Shown here one piece after another: positions 43,525-54,518 of a DNA stretch of 64,000 bases. Each line of letters opens with the position of its first letter. The stretch's first letter is position 1. The notes beneath the pieces are model-generated. The model was not told where the DNA came from and searched no databases. It worked only from the letters and a program-made list of their open reading frames with translations. Both the position numbers and the translations under genes were made by a program. The stretch is from Tuctoria greenei (Eukaryota; Streptophyta; Magnoliopsida; Poales; Poaceae), in NCBI GenBank assembly GCA_036927565.1, contig JAYESD010000010.1:116218866-116282865 (forward strand), in the 5' to 3' direction.

Positions 43525-44968
43525 TGAAAGCATCTAGTCCCCATGAGGTATGGTTTCGGTGATTAATGACAACCGTTGGATTTTACTAATGAATTTGTGG
43601 ATGTAAGGTCTCCCATATCTCTCATCATAATCAAATGAAATCTATATGAATATCATCTACTGCTCATTGGATATAATTGGAGACCCCTAAACAATCATTC
43701 TATGAGGTCAATCGATTTTTATGAAGATTAGAAGAAAAAGCTCATATGTCAAAATTATTCAACCAATATTGATAGCACTCAATGCTTGATAATCATCAGA
43801 AGAATATTTCAAACCAATGTATAAGAGGTCACTCAAGAAAATTCCAAAAGAATCACTTAGAACAACTCGAAGAAAACAAAATTAACTCACCGGATCAACC
43901 GATGCTTCCAGAAAACAATACATCAGTCGAGTTGGTTTAGCAGAAGAAGAAGACCTTAGAACTAAGTACTCACCAGATCATCCGATGATGAAGGGAATGA
44001 TACATCGGTCCATCAGTACAATAAGCAATCTCCCTGGACCAAGTGTAACACTGGACCATCCGATGTACAAGTATAAACACATCAATCGATCACTCCAGTA
44101 AGCGTTAATTCTGAACCGATTCTGGATGAAGTGCCACCAGATCATCCGATGAGAAGGCAAGTGTAACATCGGTCTAACAACAGTCATATCTGACACAGTG
44201 ACATCAGCTAATTTGGATTCGACCGATGATAACTGAAGGGAGAACATCAGATCATTCGGTGTTCACAGAACAGTGATGTCAGCCTACTTTTCCAATGGCT
44301 ATTTCGTGGAGGCTGGCTATTTATACCCCTTCAACCAATCTATTCGATAAGTCTTGACAACCAGAGCTATTCTACACATTCTCAAGCATTCAAGACGTTG
44401 AGCTACCACTTCTACATCATCTACACCACTTACACACCAAGAGATAGGCTAGAACTTGCTAGAGATAGTGCTTGTGTGCTTCCATTCTTGGTGATTGGAG
44501 TCTCTAGTATAGTGAGAGCTATAAGGGAGTGTCCCTTGGTGATTGTATTGGAGAGAGCCTTCCAGAGCTTGCCATGACGGTTGTGAAAGCCCGGAGGATC
44601 CAACTTGTACAAGGCTTGAGCTCCACCTTGCCAAGGTTGGCGAACGGAGAAGTATAGTGAAGATTCCTGGTCTCGGTGACTTGGGAGTGGCTATACCCTT
44701 TGGTGGGTGCCACAACGTGGATGTAGGAAGATCTTGACGATCTTGCCGAACCACGGGATAAATCTCCGTGTCTTCGTGTCTCCTCGGGAGTTTGCGCTTT
44801 CTTCCTCTCCCTTTACACTTATGCATTTCATATACCGCAAAGTTACTATTCACTTGAATGCATAGGTTGTTTGTATAGGGAATTGTGCTTTTAGTAATTA
44901 AGTTTTTATTGCTTTAAATTTTGAAAGAAGCCCAATTCACCCCCCCTCTTGGGCATTCGATCCTTACA
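43525..44968 (+). repeat. V 3' LTR
   Basis: 1444 bp, TGAAAGCATCTAGTCCCC...TTCGATCCTTACA, orthologous in structure to the SIRE-1 LTRs. Palindromic motifs lie at 43885-44265 (for example AGATCATCCGATGA, ATCGGTC), the TATA box CTATTTATACCCC at 44318-44330. The following CACGC is a possible target duplication whose partner is lost. Confidence 0.9.
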
Positions 44969-45539
44969 CACGCCCAGAAAGTTGATCCTCTAGACTAAAG
45001 GGGTTAGAAAGTATTCATGTTTTAATACTTTGTTAACATGGTGACCAAAGGCTGAATATTAGACTACTGCTTCAAATGCAAGAATATGTGCCTATATTAA
45101 TGAATATGGAATTGACTTTCTTTCTATGAAATTCCCAAGCTTCTAATAGCAGTAGTTTTGCAAAGCAAAAGATTAACTATTTAGGGGATGATCCTAGATT
45201 GCTTGGGTGAGGCTAGGAGTACCCCCATTGCTAAGGTTTGACTGATGTCTTCTTGAATTTTAGGTGTCTCCACCTACACCAGAAATCCAATGTTCTACCT
45301 CTATCTCACTCTCTCCCACTCTATGTTCTACCTCCTTATCTTCCTATGTAAAATACTGAAATGAATACAACAATATTAAAGAAAGAGTTTATTACAAGCT
45401 CTGGGGTCCCCTATGGTGGAAGCAAAGGAATATCGATATCCTAACTGCCGTTTCGAGCAAGAGTCTGCCATTGCAAAATATTAGAAGATATATGTTATTG
45501 AAATGCTATGAAATTTAACTCCGGTAGTTTAAATTACTT
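44969..45539 (-). other. Unassigned sequence at the 3' side of the CACTA element
   Basis: About 570 bp with no ORF or repeat I recognise. A CACTA 3' terminus was expected here but not found; CACGCCCAGAAA at 44969-44980 is at best a poor match. It may be the untranslated 3' end of the TNP1-like gene. Confidence 0.4.
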
Positions 45540-47550
45540 ACCGCCACCACTGCTTGCATCTGGGCCATCATTAATGTCGTCCTCTGCTGCTCCTCCCTTG
45601 CCTCCGCCCTCGACCTCTCCAGCTCCGCCTGGGTCTGCACCAGCGTCTCATTCAAGGCAAGGAGCTCCAACTGGGTCTGCGAGAAACGACCACTTGAGGG
45701 TCCAACGGACGAGGCCTACGTTGATGAAGTGCCTCTCAAAGGTCGCGCCGACCTCAAGTCGACAACTCCATAAAAAATGGCTAACCTGCAAAAGAATGAA
45801 AATACTAAGTAGAAGAAGATAAATTGAAAGAAATGAAACAAATGACCAACTCACCGTCCATGGGCTTTCCCGCCTCCGCTCGTGTACCCGGCTTGGGGGT
45901 CGATCGGCGTGTTTTCCCAATCATAATCCGCACCGTGTATCTTCGCGACCTTCTGCGCATACTTTGCCTACAAAACAAAGAAATCTTATAAGCATGTCAA
46001 TAATAGTATTAGTTATAATGAAATTGATGAATTTCAAAAATTTACTAGTCGATCGGTTGCGACCTGACTACACTGCCCTAGCTGAAAAGGGTCACTTCCC
46101 TTGTGACCTCTCTTCCAAACCTGGGTTGGGGTCGGCTCCTGACCCATCTCTCGGTCCTGTATAGCCGTGTTAGTGAGACAAATATTTTAGAAATACATAA
46201 ATAAATTGAAAAAGTACTTACCGTGCGTCTAGCCAAACGCAAGTAGTCGTCGTCGCCATAGTTGTGCTTGCCCTCAGACCCCATGTGGCACTGTCTAGCC
46301 TTTTTGGACTTATCGATGAAAGCTTTGCTAGCCCAGTGCCGACAAAGGGCTAAGTACGCATCGGGGTTACCCTGTAACCAGGAAATACTAACCTGCACAT
46401 ATTTCATTTTTCATCAATGCAGTTAACATACATAGGTATTGTAAATACTTAACAATATTAAAAACTTACCTCCGTGTACTGCTACTCTGTCAAGTACGTG
46501 TCGTAGTCCTTCCTAAATGGACCCCTTTTGCTGCTCTTGCTCCCGGGGGTGCCGCTTGTAGTACACCTTGATGGCCTAAATCCGGGCGTTCGACAACGCC
46601 ACCGTCGTTCGACAACACCGTCGTCGTGAGCCTCCGAGCGTTGTAATGGAACACACATCTCGTGTGGCCCTCCATGCTCGGTTCCTCTACTTGGTACCTC
46701 AGCTTTAAACAAACAAACATTTAAATGATATGCATTAACAATTCAAACGAGTTGAAAAAATGAAACATATATACTTAACATAAAATCGTTCCACAGGCTC
46801 CTTGAACCGTGTTGTGGACCTGATGAGAGACACGAGCATAGTAATCCCATGACAGGGGAGGGAAACCGTCAATGACACCGGGGTAGTGCAACTTCACTAT
46901 AGCACCAGGACACTGTTAACCAGCCTGTGGTGTTTCTCGGCCCCCGTGAATGATGTTTTGTACCAACATCTACAAAATATATTGAATCATTAAGTAATGA
47001 AAAACAACATCTAATATTTAATATACTATATACTATTTTTTACCTGTCTCCGACAGGACGGATAGTGATCCGCTAAGAAGGAACCAGAGGAGGAGTCGCA
47101 AAGTGGGTCCTCCTCGTCTGTCGCCTCTGCTGCGGCACTGCCGTGTCCTGTGACCCTGAAGGCTCTGCGGAACCACCAGAGTCCAAAGGAAGGCTAGCGG
47201 TAGCCGGCTCCAGAGGGACTCTAGCACTAGCGGGCTCCTGTAGCGGCCCCCTAGCCTCTAGCTCGGGTTCCTATAGCGGCCCCCTAGCCTCTGACTCGGA
47301 CTCAGATGACTTTGAGTCAGACTACACAAAAGAAAAAGTTTGATAATAAATAATTATTAACAAGTGTAGTTTATAAATAACTTGATTGTAAACTGAAAAT
47401 TACCTCCGTGCGCTGAAAGCACACCTGAGCTGAGCGTGGAGCGTGCGCCAGAAACAAGGAACGTCGGCTCGAGGTTAACGAGGTCCCTGAGCAAGGGTCT
47501 CGTGCTGGCTCAAACCCTCTCACTGGCTTCCCCTTCCCCTTCGACTACAT
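45540..47550 (-). pseudogene. CACTA TNP1/TNPA-like gene (plant transposase, Ptta/En/Spm type), multi-exon
   Basis: Exons on the minus strand are flagged by family motifs and splice signals. Exon 46222-46391 encodes WASKAFIDKSKKARQCHMGS and YLRLARRT and ends in a GTAAG donor. An exon near 46055-46165 encodes QEPTPTQVWKRGHKGSDPF. Exon 45855-45968 (acceptor TTGTAG, donor GTGAGT) encodes YDWENTPIDPQAGYTSGGGK. Exon 45540-45787 encodes the coiled coil LVQTQAELERSRAEAREEQQ with a GTAAGT donor. Further exons lie at about 46480-46720, 47040-47330 and 47400-47550. This protein binds subterminal repeats in En/Spm relatives. Integrity of the full reading frame could not be established. Confidence 0.7.
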
Positions 47551-47954
47551 CCTGTTGCAAGGAATAAATGATTAATATGCTAAGATAATATACAAAATTA
47601 ATGTTAAGTTTGTGAATAAAACGTTACTTCATAAATTTTAAAATTCATCAACATCACGGTCATGCACCCTACTCCTTAGACCAGCCCATCGATCTTCTTC
47701 TTCCACATATCGTATTTGTTTTCGCAAATCAGCAGGTTCGACTAAGTCATCGATTTTTTCAGTTTCTGATTCTCATTCCGTTTCCACTTCTATGCCAGTC
47801 TCGATATCTTGAGCGTCTCCAACTAAGTCATCGAGTCCTACACCGGGCTCGACTGAGAAGGAGTCTGGCAACTCTTCCTATTGGTAGACCTCATTAGCCT
47901 CAGCTTCCTCATGGTAATCATCATCTTCTGGAGCGTATAACCACTCATGAGGAT
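47551..47954 (-). other. CACTA intergenic or intron region
   Basis: About 400 bp between the TNP1-like exons and the DUF4216 part of the transposase. An acidic, Ser/Asp/Glu-rich minus-strand reading is possible at 47650-47930 but not firmly delimited. Confidence 0.4.
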
Positions 47955-48420
47955 TCACTTATGTACCACCCACCAAGCTTTGAATTTATTGCATAGATAA
48001 GGTAGATAGTACACTTGCTCTACTTGGTGTGCAATAACTAATGAATTGAATCCTTTCAACCATTCCTTGTGTTTTACTTCGACCATGCCAAATTCGTTTA
48101 CTCGAATTACACGAATGGAATCAAACCATTCCCAGTCATAGGATACTGCTCGAATTGTCTTGTTTCCGACAAAAGTGAATTCAAGGATTTTTTTAATAAT
48201 CTCGTAGTAATGAGTTTCACGTTCATGCAAATCGACTACCCTCATCACAACTTCGGTATTACATGTTGCGACGAGAGGACGAAGAGATTCAAATTGAGTT
48301 GTATGGAATCGAAAGCCTTTGATGTCATATCGACCATAGCTTCTAACGTTAACCACCCCATAGGATAGTTGTCGCAAATCTTCATGGACGTTGGCATCTT
48401 TTTTGCACTGTCCAAGATAT
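47955..48420 (-). pseudogene. CACTA transposase C-terminal DUF4216 exon
   Basis: Minus-strand ORF with SYGRYDIKGFRFHTTQFESL-type start, HYYEIIKKILEFTFVGNKTI, SYDWEWFDSIRVIRVNEFGM and HQVEQVYYLPYL. This is the DUF4216 pattern found at the C-terminus of TNP2-type CACTA transposases. It follows the DUF4218 segment as in intact relatives. Confidence 0.8.
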
Positions 48421-51207
48421 GAAGTTATTAGAAAATGTAAGCATTCTTAAGTAATAAGAAAACATTGTAAATATTGATAAGTTAATGAGAAAACGTTACA
48501 TGATCTCGAAACCAGGAAAGAAAATTAGATCCCCCGTCTATTCCTTCCCGTCGCATCTGTTCTATTTGTTTGCTCGTGGGTTGATGTCTATGTCTCCAAT
48601 TTTGCTTGTCACACTTACTGCATGAAAAGAGAACCTTTTAGAATAGATGTGTTGCAAAATATGCTGAAAAGCATAAATGTAGGAGAAACACTTACTTCAA
48701 ATATTCCTCCATTTCATCCACATTATCGTACATGTATAAGAAGGCAACACACCTTTTTTTTAGCTAACGTCGTAGGAAGTGTAACTACCATCAGTAGTGC
48801 CTCTTGTTGCAAAACTTGAGATATTGCTACAAGGAGTAAGTGCTCATCCAATATTGTATCGCATTGCCAAAGTATTGACATTGTGTTCCTCTGCAAAGTA
48901 AACACTTGAGAAGTATCCTACTTAAGAGTAAAAGCTTCGGTGATACAACGTTCAACCCTTGCTCTGTTACCAACCATTGGTTTTAGATACCTGAGTGATC
49001 TTTCAATATGATACATCCACCTATATTGCACGGGATTGCCGACTTTTTCTTAAAATGGAAGATGGATTAAGAGATGTTGCATTAGATTGAAGAACCCTGG
49101 AGCAAAAAAAAAAATCCATCTTACACAAAAGTACCGGAATCTCCTTCTCCAACTTAGTCATCATCTCTGGCGTGATTTCTTTAGCATAGAGTTACCTATA
49201 GAAGTGGCTAAGCTCGGCTAACACCTTCCACACCGCACCGTCAAAGTAGCCTCAAAACATAACAGGTAGAAGTCTTTCAATGATTATGTGATAATCATGA
49301 CTTTTCAACCTAATGAGCTTTCCCATTTTCACATTCATGGATTGTCTCAGACTAGCTGGATAACCATATGTGAATTTCAAACTTTGCAACCATTCGAGAA
49401 CTTCTTTCTTTTCTTTAGGTCAAAGATAAAAAGGAGCGCATGGTTTACCACCATTTTCGGAGAGCTCAAGTGTTTGACAGTTACAAAGCTCGGCGATATC
49501 CTTTTGAGCCTTTAAATTGTATTTTTTTTCCATCATGTCCATGCATGTGCTTATGATATATTCGGCCATGTTACGCTCTTGATGCATGACATCAATGTTG
49601 TGCCTTAGAATCACTCACTTCACATACAGTAACTCCCAAAGTCCACATATGTGAGTCCAATTGTGTTTGTCTCCGTAACCTTCAAAATATCTAGGACGAC
49701 CTTCATCTGATACCAATTTTGTCCATCATATCAGATACTTCTGATCCGTTAAGAAGTTTTGGTGGTCCTTTAGTGACAACGGTGTTCTTTCTGAAGACAT
49801 TCCTCTGTTGTCCAAACACGTGATTCAGAGGCAGCCAACGTCTATGACAATCGAAGTAAGATATCTTGCCTCCACGGGTAAGTCAAAAGCAGTTGGTATC
49901 CGAAGCACATATCAGACACGTCAACCGACCATGAGTGCTCAATCCAGAAAACATGCCATATGCCAGAAAATCATGGACGGGCCACAAATAAGCAGCTTGA
50001 AGGTTGAATTTCTACTTCTTGTAACAGTCGTACACTTCGACTCCTGTCCACAACATTTTCAACTCTTCGATCAACGATTTCAACATCACATTGAGACGTG
50101 ACCCAGGATGATCTGACCCAGGTACAATGAGGCTAAGACATGAACTCATACTTCATGCAAAAAGCCAGTGGAAGATTGTACGGAATGACAAAGATGGGCC
50201 AACAGGAGTATGGTGTGGTGTTTGTGCTTAACAGCGTGAACACATCTATTGCCAACCCGATGCGAACGTTTCTCGCTTCAAGACCGAATGCTGGATTAAA
50301 TCGTTCCAGCACCTTCCATGCCTCACCATCGGACGGGTGCGTCATGACACCATTGTTCTGACGCTCACCTTCTTTGTGTCATCTCATGTGTCTCACTGTT
50401 TTTCTTAAGGAACAGCTGCTTCAACCTATGTGTCACGGGTAAGTAATTAAGCTGCTTACGTGCGACTTCCATCGTCATAGTATCACCATCGTTATTAACA
50501 ACTTCGACAAACCTCAGTGGACCACATTTTAAACATTTGTTCTCATTGGCATGCTCTCTCCAGAAAAGCATGCAGTTGTCCGGACACACATCAATGTTCT
50601 CATATTTCATATCGAGATCGGAAAGAATTTTCTTCGACTTATACATATCTTTAGGCACTTTGTTGAGATGTGGAACGACATCATTGAACAAATTGATGAG
50701 CTCGTTGTAACAGTTATTAAAAAATAAGAACTTAGACTTAATTTCCATAAGTCTACTCACAAAATTGAGGATTGTCATTTTAGTGTGTCCATGTAGCGGA
50801 TGTTCTGAATCTTTGAGAAGTTTGAAGAACTCTTTAACCTCCGTTGTTTGAGAATCCTCCGTAAGCACTGATCGTATAGCTTCTAGCATCTCATACATCA
50901 TATCAACCTCTATGGCATTATCATTGTCCGCTTCCACTTCTTGTGTAGCTTGAGAAGCTATTTCGCCGTGGAAGTTCCACAACTCACAATGTGACACATA
51001 ACCGTTTCGATACAAGTGCATCGTAAGTTCCACTTTGTCTAAAAACATTCTGTTCTGGCATTTTGTACATGGGCACCGCGCCTTATCACTATTTGACAAT
51101 GAGAAATCTTGTTCCACAAAATTTTATGTCTTGGCATACCACTCATCTGATTGACCACCAGTTCTGCTCTTCCAACCAGTATACATCCAACTACGATCTT
51201 TGCCCAT
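48421..51207 (-). pseudogene. CACTA TNP2-like transposase (transposase-associated, Transposase_21, DUF4218 regions)
   Basis: Starts at ATG 51207 (MGKDRSWMYTGW). A zinc-binding CPCTKCQNRMF and CHVxx-type transposase-associated domain lies at 51117-50950. From about 50400: MTHPSDGEAWKVL, NVRIGLAIDVF, IPYNLPLAFCMKYEF; on shifted frames PVHDFLAYGMFSG, THGRLTCPIC, GGKISYFDCHRRWLP (about 50000-49830) and LRHNIDVMHQERNMAEYII (about 49610-49550). DUF4218-like EIPVLLCKM and FFNLMQHLLIHLP plus VQYRWMYHIERSLRYLKPMV follow at about 49150-48950. An in-frame TAA near 51120 and at least three frameshifts show it is dead. It would catalyse cut-and-paste transposition in active relatives. Confidence 0.88.
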
Positions 51208-51918
51208 GTTTGACTCTGTAGTTTAAAGCCAGACAAATTATCATTAGTTATTCGTTAATTTATGCACGACAAAATTTTGGCAGCATAATGCCACTTGTTT
51301 TTACACTGCGCCACCCAAATACAGTGTAGTTCTTCAAGATCTAGGCAACTGACCAAAAATGGTGCAGTTTTCAAATCGTCGTAAGTAGGTTACGTTAACC
51401 TTTTATTTTTGAGTCATTTAAAAAACAGAGGAAAGAATGAGATAGAGAAAGAGGAGGGAATGAGAGAGACAATGAACTTGGTCCGTCGGGGTCTGCCATA
51501 CACATGCGCGGGTAGTTTATACGCATACTTTAAATTCACACTAAATGGGTCGCAACAGAACCTTAATGGCTCGTTGGGGTGGGGTGGCGGCTAACCGTGC
51601 TAGGGCGCGGCGGGCCCCTTCTCCTTCTCCATGGCATTGACATGGCAGCCATCAGTGGTGAGAAAGAGAAAGGGGATGCAGTCATTCACACCCCCCTTCC
51701 TTCCTTGGGTACCCTGACCTCCCGTTTCATTTTCATCATCGAGCGACCTCATGGATTCTGATGGCCTTCACCATCTCCATCCTTAGTGCCTTGCCCCCGG
51801 CCTTGGGAGGTGGGAGACTGGGACTGGGAGCAGAGAACAGCGGAGCAGAGAACTTGGGCCACAACATGTTGCGGTTGACCTGACCACAAGGCCCAACTCA
51901 TTCACTCACTTCACTTCA
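51208..51918 (-). other. CACTA 5' region upstream of the transposase
   Basis: About 700 bp without a recognisable gene; it should hold promoter and leader sequences. No TATA box stood out with confidence. Confidence 0.4.
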
Positions 51919-52080
51919 TCATCTCTTCTCTTCTCTTCTCTTCTCTTCTCTTCTCTTCTCTTCTCTTCTCTTCTCTTCTCTTCTCTTCTCTCTTCTCTTC
52001 TCTTCTCTTCTCTTCTCTTCTCTTCTCTTCTCTTCTCTTCTCTTCTCTTCTCTTCTCTTCTCTTCTCTTCTCTTCTCTTA
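51919..52080. repeat. (TCTTC)n pentanucleotide microsatellite
   Basis: About 160 bp of uninterrupted TTCTC/TCTTC pentamers, roughly 32 units, with one phase slip (CTCTTCTCTCTTC) near 51990. The purine strand makes a long Arg/Glu open frame that is an artefact. Confidence 0.97.
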
Positions 52081-52620
52081 AGGAGAGGTGGGATGGCAGA
52101 TCTCGGCTCGTCCCCCATGTCCATCACCGACCGGAGACAGAGACGGAGAGAGAAATAAAATGGCAGAGGAGGCTGCAACCCATCACCCTTCTCGCTACGT
52201 GAAGCTGATCAGAGACCATGACACCCCCGTCAAGGACCTCTAACCAGCTAGTTCACGTCCCTCAGGTCCCCTCCTGCGGATCTCATTGCTTTGCTTGCTT
52301 CATCAATCTTTGTCCCCAACTAACCAATCTCTGGCCCACACGACCCACCTCTCTTATCTTCCTCACACAACGCTGCCACCACCTCCTCTCTCTCTCTCTC
52401 TCTCTCCTGGAGCCACCGGCCACCACCGACGCTGCGGCACCCGATAGCCGGCCATCCCCGATGCCACCCTCCTCATGGCGCCTGAGCTCGGTTCCCCCAT
52501 CACACCTCCCTCATGTTGGCCACCACTGGCACTACAGCAACCCGACGGCCGCCCGCCCCTGTCTCCGCCCTCGCCACTGCTATCAAGCTCGGCGCACAAT
52601 GAAACCAATTAAGCATCATC
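52081..52620. other. CACTA 5' region, GC-rich CT/CCG segment with (CT)n
   Basis: Gene-like composition (CCACC, CCTCC, CCGGCCACCACC) with a (CT)n run at 52386-52406. Open frames exist on both strands but none shows a family motif. It may be a captured host gene fragment. Confidence 0.4.
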
Positions 52621-52795
52621 TACACTAAACATATTAAGCATAATCTACACGAAGCAAATTAAGCAATTAACCACTTAAGCATAATTAAATAACATTTAAG
52701 TATTTTAACCATAATTTAAACAATTAAATTCAATTTCAATTTCAAAGTTGAATTTGATTTGAATTCAAATTGAAATTTGAATTTCAATTTGCCAG
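52621..52795. repeat. AT-rich ATTAAGCATAATCTACAC repeats and imperfect palindrome
   Basis: Several ATTAAGCA units at 52608-52690, then at about 52728-52792 an imperfect palindrome of AATTTCAATTT/AAATTGAAATT blocks centred on GAATTC. It could form a stem. Confidence 0.7.
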
Positions 52796-53300
52796 TGGGG
52801 GGGGAGGGGGGAGGGTGAGGGTTATGGTGGAGGCTGGCGGCTGAAGGTGGGGGGGGGGAGGGGGAGGGTGGGGGGCTTAGGGAGGGTGCAGGCCGGCGTG
52901 AAGGTGGGAGGGATGTGGAGTGCGGGGAGGAGGCGGAGCCGCGGTGGTGAGGGTGAGGGTGAGGGGCTCAGAGGGTTGAGGCTCACGTGGAGGGGGCAGG
53001 GAGAGAGGTGGAGCGCAGGGAGGAGAAGGCGAAGGCCTTACCTGGTGAGAGAGCGAGGAGGCGGTGTCGCTCCGACTCATGGTGCGCGCGGCCGCAGTGG
53101 GGTGGCACTGCAGATGTGGGGCGCGGTCGGGGCGGTGCATTGGGGCTCGGTCAGGGCGTCGGGCGACAGGCGGCACGGGCGGCGGTGTCCGACGCGCTGG
53201 CGGCAACGTCGGGCAGCAGTGTCGGGCGGCGACATCTGTGCGGTGAAGGCGGGGAAAAAGAAGAAGAGGCGCACGTGTGCGCGCGGCTCGCACGGGTAGG
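52796..53300. other. G-run-rich and CpG-rich segment of the CACTA element
   Basis: 52796-52880 has many runs of 3-10 G on the plus strand (quadruplex-prone). 52900-53300 is very GC- and CpG-rich with overlapping open frames on both strands (52847-53299 plus, 52877-53311 minus). The minus frame is Pro/Arg low complexity. I cannot support a protein on either strand. Confidence 0.5.
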
Positions 53301-53579
53301 TTAATTTCCACACTTACGTCGGCTGTAGTAATTTACGTCGGTCGACGTTATGGCTGACGTTAGTATGTGAGAACTTCCGTCGGCCTAATTACTTATGTCG
53401 GCTGCAGGCATGGGCTGATGTGAGTAGTTGTTTCTGTCAATTTCTTTACTTACGTCGACTGCGGGGCGACAACTGACGTAACTTAGTAAACTTACGTTGG
53501 TTACCTATGCCCGACATAAGTTACTTAGCATACATCGGCTGGCCCTCGTATGTTGCTTGGGCCACCATAATTGTTCGTG
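53300..53579. repeat. CACTA subterminal repeats (TTACGTCGGC type)
   Basis: At least eight variants of ACTTACGTCGGCTG occur in both orientations (for example 53312, 53331, 53351, 53370, 53396, 53452, 53477, 53491, 53513). Such arrays beside CACTA termini are the binding sites of the TNPA-like protein in En/Spm. Confidence 0.8.
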
Positions 53580-53591
53580 TTTCTTGTAGTG
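53580..53591 (-). repeat. CACTA terminal inverted repeat, 5' end
   Basis: TTTCTTGTAGTG, that is CACTACAAGAAA read inward. The sequence changes to LTR fragment Y2 right after it; AAG (53592-53594) is the likely 3-bp target site. Confidence 0.85.
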
Positions 53592-53849
53592 AAGGCCGAC
53601 TTGAGTTCCACTATCATGGGGTAATCACCAAGTTGGTGGGGAAACCTCACACGCTGAGGGCTCCCACAAGATTACAGCGAGAAAAGATGATCTAATACAC
53701 TAAAAAAGATTACAAGTAATGCACGAGTGTATAGGAGATCAAACTCCAAGATCTCAATGATGCGTAAATGACGATCTGCCTATTCCAAATTTGGATACCC
53801 AAAAGATTTAACTCTTTAGGCCTTTAGATGTGTGGGGAGATATGTGTTA
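53592..53849. repeat. Y2: Sirevirus-like LTR fragment
   Basis: Matches 16185-16435 of fragment Y in the same orientation (GAGGGCTCCCACAA, AAGATTACAAG, TAGATGTGTGGGGAGAT). It is the host sequence of the CACTA insertion on the right side. Confidence 0.75.
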
Positions 53850-54518
53850 GGTGTAGATTTTATTATGACCTAGTCATAATGCTCATATCATGTTATCAAA
53901 AACATCATACACCACCACTATAGTCTAATTAGGTATTAATATGATTATATTAATATGAGTAAGTTAGTGCTTGGTCCCAACATTGGTTTCAACGATGTTT
54001 AAGTTAGCCATTGCCTTAGGAAGGTACTTGTCTTGCAGCTCTTAAGGTATTTATTTAACATGTAAGCATGGTGCTTAGAAGTTAAGTAGCGTTAGATGTC
54101 TTGTAGACCCATGGGTTGTAGGGGTAAGCTGCAGGTGGTGACAACCCTGTCCCACCTTTGTAATCCCCAACGTTCTGCAATGGCACAGGCTCGAGGCGGG
54201 AATCGTCCGGATATTGTCAGGAGTAAACCCATGCCCAATGTTTTGGACCACTAAGTCTAGTACTCATCATTAGCATACTCATGTGTACACTGATAGGCTA
54301 TGTATATGAATACTTAAGGCACGGTATGAGTAGATTCATATCTAACTGGACCTTCACTAGGACATTCTTACCCTTTAGAGTAGATTGCTTAGGTGTGTCA
54401 TACTACCCCCACTACGTCCTTTACCCATCCTACTGGATCCCTCACTAGAACACCCTATTCTTCCTTTGATCTTGCCACTCTTCCCTTGCCTTCTTTTGAG
54501 ATAAATAAATATGATACC
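53850..54518. repeat. Diverged Athila-type LTR fragment
   Basis: Recognisably similar to Athila-2 LTR 24040-24690 (same orientation): TAGTCTAATTAG, CAACATTGGTT, TAAGGTATTTA, GTAGACCCA, GGCTATGTATATG. It is the target of Z; ATACC at 54514-54518 is the left copy of the presumed target duplication. Confidence 0.75.

Larger units (their letters stand above)
39478..44968 (+). mobile_element. V: Sirevirus-type Copia element, 3' half
   Basis: Begins inside RNase H (homologous to SIRE-1 8395 on the other strand) directly after the U stub. It retains the small post-pol ORF, motif cluster, GC-rich leader, accessory ORF, polypurine tract and 3' LTR. 5' LTR, gag, protease, integrase and most of RT are absent. 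Confidence 0.88.
44969..53591 (-). mobile_element. CACTA (En/Spm) DNA transposon, 5' end at 53591
   Basis: The right terminus read inward on the minus strand is CACTACAAGAAACACGAAC, a standard CACTA terminal inverted repeat, and both transposase genes run away from it. The flank after 53591 is Y2 LTR sequence. The left (3') terminus and the left part of Y2 are missing, so about 8.6 kb is preserved and the 3' end was lost, probably together with the events that placed V beside it. Confidence 0.8.

Noticed and set aside
44969..44980. CACGCCCAGAAA as the CACTA 3' terminus
   Set aside because: Three mismatches to CACTACAAGAAA, no subterminal repeats beside it, and it directly abuts the V LTR end, so coincidence is likely.
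51906..52178. 90-codon minus-strand ORF of Arg-Glu-Glu-Lys repeats
   Set aside because: Translation of the (TCTTC)n microsatellite.
52847..53299. 150-codon plus ORF and overlapping 144-codon minus ORF in the CACTA region
   Set aside because: Both are composition-driven (very high GC, few stops by chance), with no domain or conserved motif; listed only as a GC-rich segment.
53300..53580. Regular TACGTCGGC repeats considered as a CRISPR-like or satellite array
   Set aside because: Irregular spacing, both orientations and position next to a CACTA terminus fit subterminal transposase-binding repeats; the organism is a plant.
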